A stretch of DNA of 64,000 nt, taken from contig NZ_CP083956.1 in the NCBI RefSeq assembly GCF_006442795.2, forward strand, positions 3,759,501 to 3,823,500, in the 5' to 3' direction. Position 1 is the stretch's first letter. The number at the start of each line of letters is the position of its first letter. Below the pieces are notes generated by a model. It did no database searches and was not told the origin of the DNA. It saw nothing but the letters and a program-made list of their open reading frames with translations. Below are positions 1 to 10,228 of the stretch, one piece after another. The position numbers and the translations under genes were made by a program. The DNA comes from Mesorhizobium sp. B1-1-8 (GTDB taxonomy: Bacteria; Pseudomonadota; Alphaproteobacteria; Rhizobiales; Rhizobiaceae).

Positions 1-45
1 GGGATGGACGAACTCGCCAAGGCAATCGTCTCGGTGATCGACTGA
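1..45 (+). CDS. C-terminal end of an unidentified protein (5' cut by window)
   Basis: Fifteen in-frame codons ending in TGA at 43-45 encode the tail GMDELAKAIVSVID. The reading frame is open to the window edge and codon use matches the neighbours, so this is probably the end of a real plus-strand gene upstream of mazG. Fourteen residues are too few to assign a family. Confidence 0.5.
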   Translation, partial: GMDELAKAIVSVID

Positions 46-134
46 CGCGACGCGCCTCGGATGGCTGTGAACAAACTCCCCTCGCCGGCCGGCACTGTTG
101 TCCGCGCCTCTCAACGCAAGATAGCATCGGGCCG

Positions 135-959
135 ATGAAACCCTCGCAAGACATTTCCCGGCTGATCGAGATCATGGCGGCGCTGCGCGCGCCAAAGACC
201 GGTTGTCCTTGGGATATCGAGCAGAATTTCTCGACCATCGCGCCCTACACGATCGAGGAAGCCTATGAGGTGGCGGACGCGATCGCGCGCGGCGATTTTG
301 ACGATCTGCGCGAGGAATTGGGAGACCTGCTGCTGCAGGTCGTCTACCATGCGCAGATGGCTGAAGAAGCCGGTGAATTCGCTTTCGGCGACGTCGTCGA
401 GGCCATCACCACTAAGATGATCCGCCGCCACCCGCATGTCTTCGGCGACGAGAAAGCGCGCAGCGCCGGCATGGCCAAGGGCATGTGGGAGAAGATCAAG
501 GCGGCGGAGAAGGCCGACAAGCGCAATTCCCGCATCGCGCGCGGTCTCGATCCTGAAGACAATGGCAGCGGCTATCTCGACAGCGTTCCGGTCGCCCTGC
601 CCGCGCTGACGCGGGCGCTGAAACTGCAGGAGAAGGCGGCGCGCGTCGGCTTCGACTGGAGCGAGGCAGCGTCCATCCTCGACAAGATCGAGGAAGAGAT
701 CGGCGAATTGCGCGAGGCGCTTGCCAACGGCGATGCCGCGCCGATCAAGGACGAGTTCGGCGACATGCTGTTTGCCGTCGTCAATCTCGGCCGCCACCTG
801 AAGCTTGATGCCGAAGCAGCGCTCAGCGGCACCAACGATAAATTCCGCTCGCGCTTCCATTATGTCGAGCGGGAACTCGTGGCTTCGGGCAGTTCGCCGG
901 AAAAGGCGACGCTGGATGAGATGGAAGCGCTCTGGCAGCAGGCAAAAAGCGCGAAGTAA
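135..959 (+). CDS. mazG: MazG nucleoside triphosphate pyrophosphohydrolase
   Basis: The 274-residue product is a cytosolic house-cleaning enzyme that hydrolyses (d)NTPs to NMP and pyrophosphate. It has the two-repeat MazG layout. The N-terminal repeat starts near residue 23 with GCPWDIEQ and carries the acidic EELGDLLLQ helix near residues 60-70. The second repeat carries EEEIGELREAL near residue 185 and DEFGDMLFAVVN near residue 205. These acidic clusters bind Mg2+. Length agrees with the family (about 260-275). ATG at 135 follows an 89-bp gap after the upstream gene fragment. It converges with hflX, leaving only 6 bp between stop codons. Identification is firm; the preferred physiological substrate cannot be read from sequence. 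Confidence 0.95.
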   Translation: MKPSQDISRLIEIMAALRAPKTGCPWDIEQNFSTIAPYTIEEAYEVADAIARGDFDDLREELGDLLLQVVYHAQMAEEAGEFAFGDVVEAITTKMIRRHPHVFGDEKARSAGMAKGMWEKIKAAEKADKRNSRIARGLDPEDNGSGYLDSVPVALPALTRALKLQEKAARVGFDWSEAASILDKIEEEIGELREALANGDAAPIKDEFGDMLFAVVNLGRHLKLDAEAALSGTNDKFRSRFHYVERELVASGSSPEKATLDEMEALWQQAKSAK

Positions 960-965
960 CCGGCC

Positions 966-2354
966 TTAGTCTTTGCTTTTCCGGTGCAATCTGGTCGCGA
1001 TGTCCTGCCTTGCGCTGTGCGTGGCCATCAGCGAAAGGGTGACGCTTCCGTCCTCATTGTCGGTCCGGGAAGTGACGTCGCCATTGCGGTAGAGCCAGTC
1101 GACGAGGCCGAGCTGCGCTGGGCTCAGCGTCACCGTCATCATTTCCAGTTCGCCCGACATTCGCGTCTCGATGATCGCCTTCAGCGCCTCGATGCCCTCG
1201 CCGGTGGCCGCGGATATCGCTACCGGCGGCGCCTTGGCGGCGGCGCCGTCGGCAAGCAGCCGCTCCCGGTTGCCTTCGTCGAGCAGGTCGATCTTGTTCC
1301 ACACCTCGATGACACGCTTGTCGTCGGTCGCGTCGACGCCGAGATCGGCGAGGATGCGCTCCACGTCCTCGGCCTGCGCTGCCGTGTCAGGGTCGGAGAT
1401 ATCGCGCAGATGCAGCACGAGATCGGCTTCGACCACCTCCTCCAGCGTCGCCCGGAAGGCCGCGACCAGATGCGTCGGCAGGTCCGAGATGAAGCCGACC
1501 GTATCCGACAGGATGATCGGCGTGCCGTGCGGCAACCGCACGCGGCGCAGCGTCGGGTCGAGCGTGGCAAACAGCATGTCCTCGGCCAGCACCCCTGCCC
1601 CGGTCAAACGGTTGAACAGCGTCGATTTCCCGGCATTGGTGTAGCCGACGATCGCCACCACCGGGAACGGCACCTTCTTGCGCTTGGCGCGGTGCAGGTC
1701 GCGGGTGCGGCGGACCGTCTCCAGCTCATGCTTCAGCTTTGTGATCTTGTCCTGCAGGATGCGGCGATCCGATTCGATCTGGGTTTCGCCGGGACCGCCG
1801 AGGAAACCGGCGCCGCCGCGCTGCCGTTCAAGGTGGGTCCAGCTGCGCACCAGCCGGCCCTTCTGGTAGTTGAGATGGGCAAGCTCGACCTGCAGCGTGC
1901 CTTCCTTGGTCCGCGCCCGCTCGCCGAAGATCTCCAGGATCAGCCCGGTGCGGTCGAGCACCTTGGCGTTCAGTTCCTTTTCGAGATTGCGCTGCTGCAC
2001 CGGCGTCAGCGGATGGTCGACGATGACCAGTTCGGCGCGGCGCTCCTTCACGATGTCGGCGAATTCGGCCACCTTGCCGCTGCCGAGCAGCGTCGCCGGG
2101 CGCGGATCGGCGACCGTCACGACGGCCGTGTGGACCGGATCGAGATCGATGGCGCTGGCAAGCCCGACCGCTTCGTCGTGGCGGGCATCCGCCGAGCGGC
2201 TGAGCCGCGGCCGGCTCGAATCATCCTCGCCACGCGGCTGGCGGGTGAGCACGGGCACAATAACCACCGCCCGGGTCGGATCCTTGGCTTCCGGTCCGAG
2301 CTGATGTGCTGATTTTCCGCGAACGCTGCGGTCCGCGTCCTTCTCACGTGCCAA
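966..2354 (-). CDS. hflX: GTPase HflX (ribosome-associated)
   Basis: The product (462 residues) is a translation-factor-like GTPase that splits or rescues stalled ribosomes under stress. An N-terminal HflX domain with a glycine-rich linker (GGPGETQIE) precedes the G domain, which has P-loop GYTNAGKST, switch motif DTVGFI, and NKID for guanine recognition. The frame opens with a TTG (2352-2354) immediately next to the hfq stop codon, so translation is probably coupled. A later start inside the first 30 residues cannot be excluded, because the extreme N-terminus is poorly conserved in this family. hfq-hflX adjacency is conserved in many proteobacteria. Confidence 0.93.
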   Translation of the reverse strand: MAREKDADRSVRGKSAHQLGPEAKDPTRAVVIVPVLTRQPRGEDDSSRPRLSRSADARHDEAVGLASAIDLDPVHTAVVTVADPRPATLLGSGKVAEFADIVKERRAELVIVDHPLTPVQQRNLEKELNAKVLDRTGLILEIFGERARTKEGTLQVELAHLNYQKGRLVRSWTHLERQRGGAGFLGGPGETQIESDRRILQDKITKLKHELETVRRTRDLHRAKRKKVPFPVVAIVGYTNAGKSTLFNRLTGAGVLAEDMLFATLDPTLRRVRLPHGTPIILSDTVGFISDLPTHLVAAFRATLEEVVEADLVLHLRDISDPDTAAQAEDVERILADLGVDATDDKRVIEVWNKIDLLDEGNRERLLADGAAAKAPPVAISAATGEGIEALKAIIETRMSGELEMMTVTLSPAQLGLVDWLYRNGDVTSRTDNEDGSVTLSLMATHSARQDIATRLHRKSKD

Positions 2355-2600
2355 TCAGGCGCCCTGGCTTTCCTCGCCATCGAACATCTGAACCGGCTGG
2401 CTCGGCATGATCGTGGAAATGGCGTGCTTGTAGACGAGCTGGGAATGGCCGTCTCTGCGCAGCAAAACACAGAAATTGTCGAACGAAGTGACGACGCCGG
2501 TCAGCTTCACGCCGTTGATGAGGAAGATGGTAAGTGGATTTTTGCTCTTGCGAACTGAATTCAGGAACAGGTCCTGAAGGTTTTGCGATCGTTCCGCCAT
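2355..2600 (-). CDS. hfq: RNA chaperone Hfq
   Basis: Hfq is the hexameric Sm-like chaperone that pairs small RNAs with mRNAs and in rhizobia affects nif and ntr expression. The 81-residue protein starting at ATG 2598-2600 has the Sm1 motif region ([17 protein letters not shown]) and the Sm2 signature YKHAISTI, followed by a short acidic tail. The longer open frame upstream (to 2702) has no Hfq-like sequence and is rejected as the start. Length matches rhizobial Hfq (about 80). It is upstream of, and directly abuts, hflX, and lies downstream of the aminotransferase gene on the same strand. Confidence 0.97.
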   Translation of the reverse strand: MAERSQNLQDLFLNSVRKSKNPLTIFLINGVKLTGVVTSFDNFCVLLRRDGHSQLVYKHAISTIMPSQPVQMFDGEESQGA

Positions 2601-2662
2601 TGTTTTTGTCTTTCGCCGATCCCCTACGGTTTGCAGGCCAATGCGCCAAAATAGTCGGCACC

Positions 2663-2668
2663 TGTCAA
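2663..2668 (-). promoter_or_regulatory. Possible -35 element for hfq-hflX
   Basis: On the minus strand the sequence CTTGACA is present 63 bp before the hfq ATG, matching the alphaproteobacterial -35 consensus CTTGAC. The position 17 bp further on does not give a convincing -10 hexamer, so this is only a candidate for an hfq promoter separate from the upstream aminotransferase gene. Confidence 0.3.
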
Positions 2669-2743
2669 GCGCGCAAACCCCCTCTTGCCGCCAGAATGGC
2701 AAGCAGAACGAGATAACTGATGTTCATTCCATCTGTGCGGTTA

Positions 2744-3607
2744 TCAGGCTGGACTTTTTTCCGCAATGTCAAAAAAGGCCTGCCGCAACGAAAGTGTCAT
2801 GGAGCCGGGGTGGCCATTGGCTATCGGCGCACCGTCGATTTCGACCACCGGCATGGCGATTGTGGTCGCGGAGCTGATGAAAGCCTCGCGCGCCGCCTTG
2901 GCTTCGGCGACCGAAAAACCGCGCTCCTCGATCTTCAAACCAAGCTTGGCCGCGACATCGAACAGCGTCGTGCGGGTGATGCCGCGCAGGATGCCGTGCT
3001 CGGCCGGGCGCGTCACCAGGACACCGTCCCTGGTGATGATCCAGGCGTTCGACGAGCCTCCTTCCTTGACCGTGCCGTCGGTATCGACGAACCAGGCTTC
3101 CTGGGCGCCGGCCTCCTTGGCCTTCTGCTTGGCGAGCACGTTGGGCAAAAGCCCGACGCTCTTGATGTCGACGCGGTCCCAGCGATTCTCCGGCACGGTG
3201 ATGACCTTGATGCCGGTCTCCACCCGCCTGGCCGCCGCGGCCGGATCGGCCTTCCTGGCGGTAATCACCAGCGACGGCCTGGTGCCGGCGGCCGGGAAAA
3301 CGAAATCTCGGCTGGCGACGCCGCGCGTCACCTGGACGTAGACGAGGCCGTTGACGACATGGTTCCGGCGCACGACCTCGCGCAGCAAGAGCGGCAGCAC
3401 GCCGCGCGAGACCGGCCAGCCGATCGACAGTTCGGCCAGCGAACGGTTCAGCCGGGCAAGATGGCGCGGCATGTCGACGATATAGCCGCGCGCCACCTCG
3501 CAGACTTCATAGACGCCGTCGGCGAACTGGTAACCGCGATCCTCGATGTGCACGGTGGCGTCGGCATGAGTGATGTAGCGCCCGTTGACATAGGCAATGC
3601 GCGGCAT
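2744..3607 (-). CDS. dat: D-amino acid aminotransferase (class IV PLP fold)
   Basis: This 287-residue PLP enzyme interconverts D-alanine and D-glutamate with their keto acids, supplying D-amino acids for the cell wall. The fold type IV layout is visible: N-terminal YVNGRYI and EDRGYQFADGVYE, the PLP lysine in IKSVGLLPNVLAKQ near residue 147, the cofactor glutamate region EGGSSNAWI near residue 180, and GITRTTL near residue 211. Length fits D-AAT (about 285). Branched-chain aminotransferases share this fold, but the short N-terminus and the lysine context favour D-AAT. The gene lies between ntrX and hfq, an order conserved in rhizobia. Confidence 0.9.
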   Translation of the reverse strand: MPRIAYVNGRYITHADATVHIEDRGYQFADGVYEVCEVARGYIVDMPRHLARLNRSLAELSIGWPVSRGVLPLLLREVVRRNHVVNGLVYVQVTRGVASRDFVFPAAGTRPSLVITARKADPAAAARRVETGIKVITVPENRWDRVDIKSVGLLPNVLAKQKAKEAGAQEAWFVDTDGTVKEGGSSNAWIITRDGVLVTRPAEHGILRGITRTTLFDVAAKLGLKIEERGFSVAEAKAAREAFISSATTIAMPVVEIDGAPIANGHPGSMTLSLRQAFFDIAEKSPA

Positions 3608-3694
3608 GGAGCACCTCGGGATTTGCTTCGGCTTGTTTAGGCGATTCCACCGCTGCGGTAATGGAGAATTGCGTGGGCCACGCCTGCCGTTAGA

Positions 3695-3775
3695 TTTGTT
3701 TTACGCAACTCCGGACGGAAGGCTACGGCGAAGCCGGCGAGCCTAACCGTTTCACACTTTCCTGGAATTGCTCTA
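3695..3775. repeat. Dispersed intergenic repeat, copy 1, fused to the end of ntrX
   Basis: The segment shares ACGCAA.TCCGGACGGAA and CCTGGAA.TGCTCTA blocks with 7581-7631. The two blocks form imperfect inverted arms (CAACTCC and GGAATTG). Copy 1 has about 32 extra bases between the arms relative to copy 2. Read on the minus strand, its first triplet TAG (3773-3775) is the ntrX stop codon. From memory, short palindromic elements of this style are common between genes in Mesorhizobium; the class name is uncertain. Confidence 0.75.
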
Positions 3776-5134
3776 CACGCCCAGCGACTTCAGCTTGCGG
3801 TGCAGGGCGGATCGTTCCATGCCGATGAACTCCGCCGTCTTCGAGATGTTGCCGCCAAAACGATTGATCTGGGCGATCAGATAGTCCTTCTCGAATTGTT
3901 CTCGCGCCTCGCGCAGCGGCAGCGCCATGATGTGCTGGTCCGACTGGTTGGGCGTGCGTGGCATGACGTCGCCGATCTCGGACGGCAGCAGGTCCGCGGT
4001 GATCGGAGCATCGGCCTCGCCGCCGCGCGCCAGGATCATCAGCCGTTCGACATTGTTGCGCAGCTGGCGCACGTTGCCGGGCCAGTTGTGGGCCTGCAGC
4101 ACGGCGAGCGCGTCGTCACCGATGCGGCGCGGCCTGATGCCGGCCTGGCGGGCGATCTGTTTCATGAAATTGTCGACGAGGTAGGGGATGTCCTCGCGCC
4201 GCTCGGCCAGCCCCGGCACCATGACCGGAACCACCGCCAGGCGATGGTAGAGGTCCTCGCGGAAGCGGCCGTCGGCGATCATCGCCTCCAGGTTCTGCGA
4301 GGTGGACGAGATGATGCGGACGTCGACCTTGACCCGCTTGGTGCCCCCTACCCGCTCGAACTGCTGCTCGACCAGCACGCGCAGGATCTTGTTTTGTGTC
4401 TCGCGCGGCATGTCGGCGACTTCGTCGATGTAGAGGATGCCGCGATGCGCCTCTTCCAGCGCGCCGACCTTGCGCTCGGTGCCGTTCGATTCGGTGCCGA
4501 ACAGCTCGATCTCCATGCGCTCGGGCGTGATCGTGGCAGCACTCAGCGTCACAAACGGTCCCATTTTGCGCGCCGACAGCGCATGGATGGCGCGCGCCGT
4601 CAGTTCCTTGCCGGAACCGGAGGGACCGATGATCATGACGCGGCTGTTGGTCGGCGCGACACGCTCGATGGTCTGCCGCAACTGGCTCATCGCCGACGAC
4701 ATGCCGATCAGGTCGAAGGTCTCGCCGCTGCGCAGCTTAAGGTCGGAGACCTCGCGCTTGAGCTTGGACGTTTCCAGCGCGCGTTCGGCGACCAGGATGA
4801 GGCGATCGGCCTTGAACGGCTTCTCGATGAAATCATAGGCGCCGCGCCGGATCGCCGATACCGCCGTTTCGATGTTGCCATGGCCGGAGATCATCACCAC
4901 CGGCATGTTCGGATGCATCGTCTTGATCTCGTCGAGCAGCGCCAGGCCGTCGAGGCGCGAACCCTGCAGCCAGATATCGAGGAAAATCAGCCGCGGCGCA
5001 CGATCGGCAATTGCTGCCAGCGCGCTGTCGGCATCGGATGCCGTGCGGGTTTCGTGACCTTCGTCGCTTAGGATACCGGCGACGAGTTCGCGGATGTCTT
5101 CCTCGTCATCGACGATGAGAATGTCAGACGCCAT
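3773..5134 (-). CDS. ntrX: Nitrogen/redox response regulator NtrX
   Basis: NtrX is the DNA-binding partner of the membrane kinase NtrY. The 453-residue protein has a receiver domain with phospho-acceptor D53 (FLDIW), an AAA+ domain with Walker A GPSGSGKE near residue 170 and Walker B ILYIDE near residue 234, and a C-terminal Fis-type helix-turn-helix (ISKTAEFIGMERSALHRKL). The loop where sigma-54 activators carry GAFTGA reads GTESNGTE here, so classic sigma-54 contact is unlikely. The ATG at 5132-5134 was chosen over an open frame 21 codons longer because the receiver domain begins there; it overlaps the ntrY stop by 11 bp. The stop codon lies in the repeat. Confidence 0.95.
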   Translation of the reverse strand: MASDILIVDDEEDIRELVAGILSDEGHETRTASDADSALAAIADRAPRLIFLDIWLQGSRLDGLALLDEIKTMHPNMPVVMISGHGNIETAVSAIRRGAYDFIEKPFKADRLILVAERALETSKLKREVSDLKLRSGETFDLIGMSSAMSQLRQTIERVAPTNSRVMIIGPSGSGKELTARAIHALSARKMGPFVTLSAATITPERMEIELFGTESNGTERKVGALEEAHRGILYIDEVADMPRETQNKILRVLVEQQFERVGGTKRVKVDVRIISSTSQNLEAMIADGRFREDLYHRLAVVPVMVPGLAERREDIPYLVDNFMKQIARQAGIRPRRIGDDALAVLQAHNWPGNVRQLRNNVERLMILARGGEADAPITADLLPSEIGDVMPRTPNQSDQHIMALPLREAREQFEKDYLIAQINRFGGNISKTAEFIGMERSALHRKLKSLGV

Positions 5135-7415
5135 TACCGACCTTTTCAGTTTCTCGTTCGTGTTCGTTGCGGCCTTCGCCGCGTGGCGGCGCGGCAATGA
5201 CCGCTGCCGGCGGCAGGATGATCGAGATCATCGCGCCCCGGCCGCCGTGGAAATCCGGCGGCGCGTCGTGCAATTCGAGCCGACCGCCATGGTCCTCCAC
5301 GATCTTCTTGACGATAGCGAGGCCAAGGCCGGTACCTTTTTCGCGCGTCGTCATATAGGGCTCGAGCAGCCTCTGCCGATTCTCGCGCGGCAGCCCCTTG
5401 CCATTGTCGATAACGTCGATTCTTATGGCGCCATCTTGGCGGCCGGCTTGAATCCGGATTGTGCCGTCCGGGTGATCCTTTGCATCAAGTCCGTCAATGG
5501 CCTCGGCGGCGTTCTTGATGACATTGCCGAATGCCTGCGCCATCAGGCGGCTGTCGAACGTGCCCTTCAGCGGCTCTGCACCGAAATCGCGCTCGAAGGC
5601 GATATCGGAGCGGCTCACCTCGACCAGGAATGAGGCTTCGCGCAACGATTCGCGCAGGTCGATGACTTTCATCTCCGGCTTCGGCATGCGGGCAAAGGCC
5701 GAGAACTCGTCGACCATGCGGCCGATGTCCTCGACCTGGCGAATGATCGTGTCGGTGCACTGGTCGAAGACCTCGCGGTCCTCGGTGATGACCTTGCCGT
5801 AGCGGCGCTTGATGCGCTCGGCCGACAGCTGGATCGGCGTCAGCGGATTCTTGATCTCATGCGCGATGCGCCGGGCGACGTCCGCCCAGGCCGAGGAGCG
5901 CTGCGCCTGGACGAGATCGGTGATGTCGTCGACGGTGACGACGTAGGATTTTTCTTCCGAGCCGTCATCGCCGGCCTCGATGGTGATCTGGACGTTGAAG
6001 GTCCGCTCCATGCCGGCGCGGAAGAAGGTCACCTGCTCGCGATAGACAGGCCTGCCGGACTGGCGGCCGATCTCGAAGACGCGGCCGACATGCGGCAGCA
6101 CCGTCGAGAGGTTCTGGCCGAGCGCGGCGCTGGCCGAAATCGCCAGCATGGTTTCGGCGGAGCGGTTGACGATGGTGACGATGCCGTAGGGATCGACGCC
6201 GATGACGCCGGCAGTGACGCCGGCCAGCACTGCTTCGGAGAAGCGTCGCCGCTCGTCTATCAGATCCTTGGCCGACAAAAGCTCGTTGCGCTGCGATTTG
6301 AGCTCGAGGATCATGTTGTTGAACGTATCGCCGAGCGAGGCGACGTCGCCGTCGGACGGTCTGACCGGCACGGCGACATCGAGATTGCCGGTCGCCACTT
6401 CGTCGGCGGCGCCGATCAACTGGCGGATCGGCCGCACAAGCCGGTCGGCGACCGCAATGCCGGTCCAGATCGCCGACAGGATGATGATCAGCGTCAGGGA
6501 CAGATAGGGCAGCGCGAAGGCCACCTGGGAGGTGCGGCGATTGTCTTCGAGGTTACGATACTCATCGGTGTTGGACCTGACGATCTGACGCGCCCTGATC
6601 ACCTCGGGGTCGACCAGGCGGATCGTGTAAAGGTAAAGGCCGTCGATCTCGCGCAGCTTGACGATGGCGCCCATGATGTTGCGGGTGCGCGGCTCGATCA
6701 GCACCGGCTTGCCGTCGGCGGCGGATTCGACCGCGCCCGGCGGCGGCTCCGGCATGGCGAAATCGGCGTCGGTCTTGGCGCTCATGACGAAAGAGCCGTC
6801 GGGCTTGATCAGCGCGGCGTGCGCCAGCGAACGGCCGACGGCTTCCTTGTTCATGAGGTCGAGGAAGCCGGTCCGGTCGAGGCCGTAGAGGGTGCGCGAA
6901 GCGTCGAGGTCATAAGCCATCGACAGCGTCGTGCCCTGCAGGTTGCGCGCATTTTCCTGGACATAGGCATCGGCGATCGACAGCGACGAATTGACGATCG
7001 TCTTGGTGCGGATCTCGAACCAGCGGTCGAGGCCGATATCGAGCGTGATCGAGGCGATGATCGCCACCATGATCGCGGGAATGGCGGCAACAAGCGCGAA
7101 CATCGCCACGATGCGCACATGCAACCGCGAGGCTGCCTTGCCGTGCCGGCGCGCCATGACGATGCGGTGCACCTCGCGGCCGACCAGCGCGATCAGGAAC
7201 AGGACGAAGACGGCATTGAGCGCAATCAGCGCCCAGGTCGTATCGGCGGTCGGCGCGATCGGCGTCGCGCCGACCAGGATCGCAAACGAGATCGCAGCCG
7301 TGATCATGGCGCCTGCGATGGCGACCACACCCGGCAGCGCTAGCAGCCGCCGGCCGTCGCGCACGCCGGGCCGGCTGAAAAGCGGTTGGTTCAGTGTTGG
7401 AGCCTGCGCAGCCAT
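5124..7415 (-). CDS. ntrY: Membrane sensor histidine kinase NtrY
   Basis: The product (763 residues) phosphorylates NtrX. The N-terminal third has four hydrophobic segments: near residues 28-49, 60-78 and 103-123, and a fourth before the HAMP domain (SLTLIIILSAIWTGIAV, about residue 305). A periplasmic sensing loop lies between the third and fourth segments. After the HAMP domain comes a PAS domain (RRRFSEAVLAGVTAGVIG), then HisKA with the phospho-accepting histidine in [16 protein letters not shown], and HATPase with NVIKNAAEAI and the G-boxes DNGKGLP and GTGLGLAIV. The architecture is typical of NtrY. It lies 213 bp downstream of ntrC and overlaps ntrX, so ntrYX is a two-gene unit that may be partly co-transcribed with ntrBC. 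Confidence 0.95.
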   Translation of the reverse strand: MAAQAPTLNQPLFSRPGVRDGRRLLALPGVVAIAGAMITAAISFAILVGATPIAPTADTTWALIALNAVFVLFLIALVGREVHRIVMARRHGKAASRLHVRIVAMFALVAAIPAIMVAIIASITLDIGLDRWFEIRTKTIVNSSLSIADAYVQENARNLQGTTLSMAYDLDASRTLYGLDRTGFLDLMNKEAVGRSLAHAALIKPDGSFVMSAKTDADFAMPEPPPGAVESAADGKPVLIEPRTRNIMGAIVKLREIDGLYLYTIRLVDPEVIRARQIVRSNTDEYRNLEDNRRTSQVAFALPYLSLTLIIILSAIWTGIAVADRLVRPIRQLIGAADEVATGNLDVAVPVRPSDGDVASLGDTFNNMILELKSQRNELLSAKDLIDERRRFSEAVLAGVTAGVIGVDPYGIVTIVNRSAETMLAISASAALGQNLSTVLPHVGRVFEIGRQSGRPVYREQVTFFRAGMERTFNVQITIEAGDDGSEEKSYVVTVDDITDLVQAQRSSAWADVARRIAHEIKNPLTPIQLSAERIKRRYGKVITEDREVFDQCTDTIIRQVEDIGRMVDEFSAFARMPKPEMKVIDLRESLREASFLVEVSRSDIAFERDFGAEPLKGTFDSRLMAQAFGNVIKNAAEAIDGLDAKDHPDGTIRIQAGRQDGAIRIDVIDNGKGLPRENRQRLLEPYMTTREKGTGLGLAIVKKIVEDHGGRLELHDAPPDFHGGRGAMISIILPPAAVIAAPPRGEGRNEHERETEKVGNGV

Positions 7416-7580
7416 ATCGCCGTTTTTGAGTCAGTGATTGCGTCGGATGTATGCAACGCATTGTGGCGATTATGCAACAAGTGTGGCCGGGACGGAAATC
7501 TTTCCCCGGTCAATTTGCTCGGAAGCCGCTCTGACGCTAGGGTGGTTCAGCTTTTTGTAGAATTGCCGGACCGCCCGGGA

Positions 7581-7628
7581 TTTTTGTTTTCACGCAAGTC
7601 CGGACGGAACCTGCTTCCTGGAACTGCT

Positions 7629-7631
<3 letters not shown>
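7581..7631. repeat. Dispersed intergenic repeat, copy 2, fused to the end of ntrC
   Basis: This shorter copy of the element at 3695-3775 keeps both conserved blocks (CACGCAAGTCCGGACGGAA and CCTGGAACTGCTCTA) but lacks the central 32 bases. On the minus strand its first triplet TAG (7629-7631) is the ntrC stop codon, exactly as for copy 1 and ntrX. Confidence 0.75.
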
Positions 7632-9085
<1,454 letters not shown>

Positions 9086-9089
<4 letters not shown>

Positions 9090-10228
9090 TTGCGGTCTCC
9101 TTCAGCTTCGTCGTCGGCACCGTGCGCGATCGCCTTCCAGGCCGGCATGAGGATGCGGAAGGTGGTTCCGCGCGGCGTCGAATCGCATTCGATGATGCCG
9201 CCATGCTCGCCGACGATCTTGGCCACCAGCGCCAGGCCCAGTCCCGAGCCGTTCGGCTTGGTGGTGATGAAGGGATCGAACAGGATCGGCAGGATGTCCT
9301 CGGAAACGCCGGGGCCATTGTCGTGCACGCAGAATTCCAGCGGCAGCGAGACGCGGTCCTGCGTCCCAGGCACCGATACGCGGATGCCCGGCCGGAAGGC
9401 GGTCGACAACATGATCTCGCCCTGCGGATCGGCGCCGATCGCCTCGGCGGCATTCTTGACCAGATTGAGGAACACCTGGATCAGCTGGTCGCGGTTGGCA
9501 TAGACCGGAGGAAGCGATGGATCATATTCCTCCAGGATCTTGGTCCGCTTGGCAAAACCGTTTTTGGCGATCGCCTTCACATGATCGAGCACGACGTGGA
9601 TGTTGACGGGATAGCGCTCGATCGGCCGCTCATCCGAAAACACCTCCATGCGGTCGACCAGCGAGACGATGCGGTCGGTCTCGTCGGTGATCAGCCGGGT
9701 GAGCGCGCGATCCTCATCGGAGGCCGAAAGCTCGAGCAACTGGGCGGCACCGCGGATGCCGGACAGCGGGTTCTTGATCTCATGCGCCAGCATCGCCGCC
9801 AGGCCGGTGACCGAGCGGGCAGCGCCGCGATGCGTCATCTGGCGGTCGATCTTGTCGGCCATCGACCGTTCCTGGAACATCACCACAACCGAGCCCGGGA
9901 ACTCCGGCACCGGCGCGACGTAGAGATCGACCATCTTCTCGATGCCGAGGCGCGGCGAGGAGACGTCGACACGGTATTCGTTGACCGGCGCGCGGCGCTC
10001 GCGCACCTGGTCGACCAGGGTCAGCAGCGGGCTGCCGAACGGCACCAGCTTGGACAGCGTGTTGCGGGCAAGCATGGTGGCGCTGGAACGGAAGAAATCC
10101 TCGGCGTCCGCATTTGCGAAGGTGATGAAGCCGTCGGGATCGACCATGATCACCGGCCGGCGGATGGTGTTGAGCACGATATTGGCGGCATCCGCCATCT
10201 TGACCGGCTGCGGGACGTTGGCCTTCAT
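9086..10228 (-). CDS. ntrB: Nitrogen regulation sensor kinase NtrB (NR-II)
   Basis: NtrB is a cytosolic histidine kinase/phosphatase that sets NtrC phosphorylation under control of PII. The 380-residue product has no membrane segment. It has an N-terminal PAS domain (residues about 15-120), the H-box [16 protein letters not shown], the N-box [11 protein letters not shown], and G-boxes with NGPGVSE and GSGLGLALV. It overlaps ntrC downstream and dusB upstream by 4 bp each, giving the compact dusB-ntrB-ntrC operon classical in rhizobia, Azospirillum and Rhodobacter (where dusB was named nifR3). Confidence 0.96.

Noticed and set aside
984..2312. A long plus-strand open frame of 442 codons opposite hflX
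   Set aside because: It lies wholly antisense to a clearly conserved GTPase and has an Arg/His/Gln-rich composition typical of antisense GC-rich frames. Many similar antisense frames opposite ntrC, ntrY, pdh and glnA genes were rejected for the same reason.
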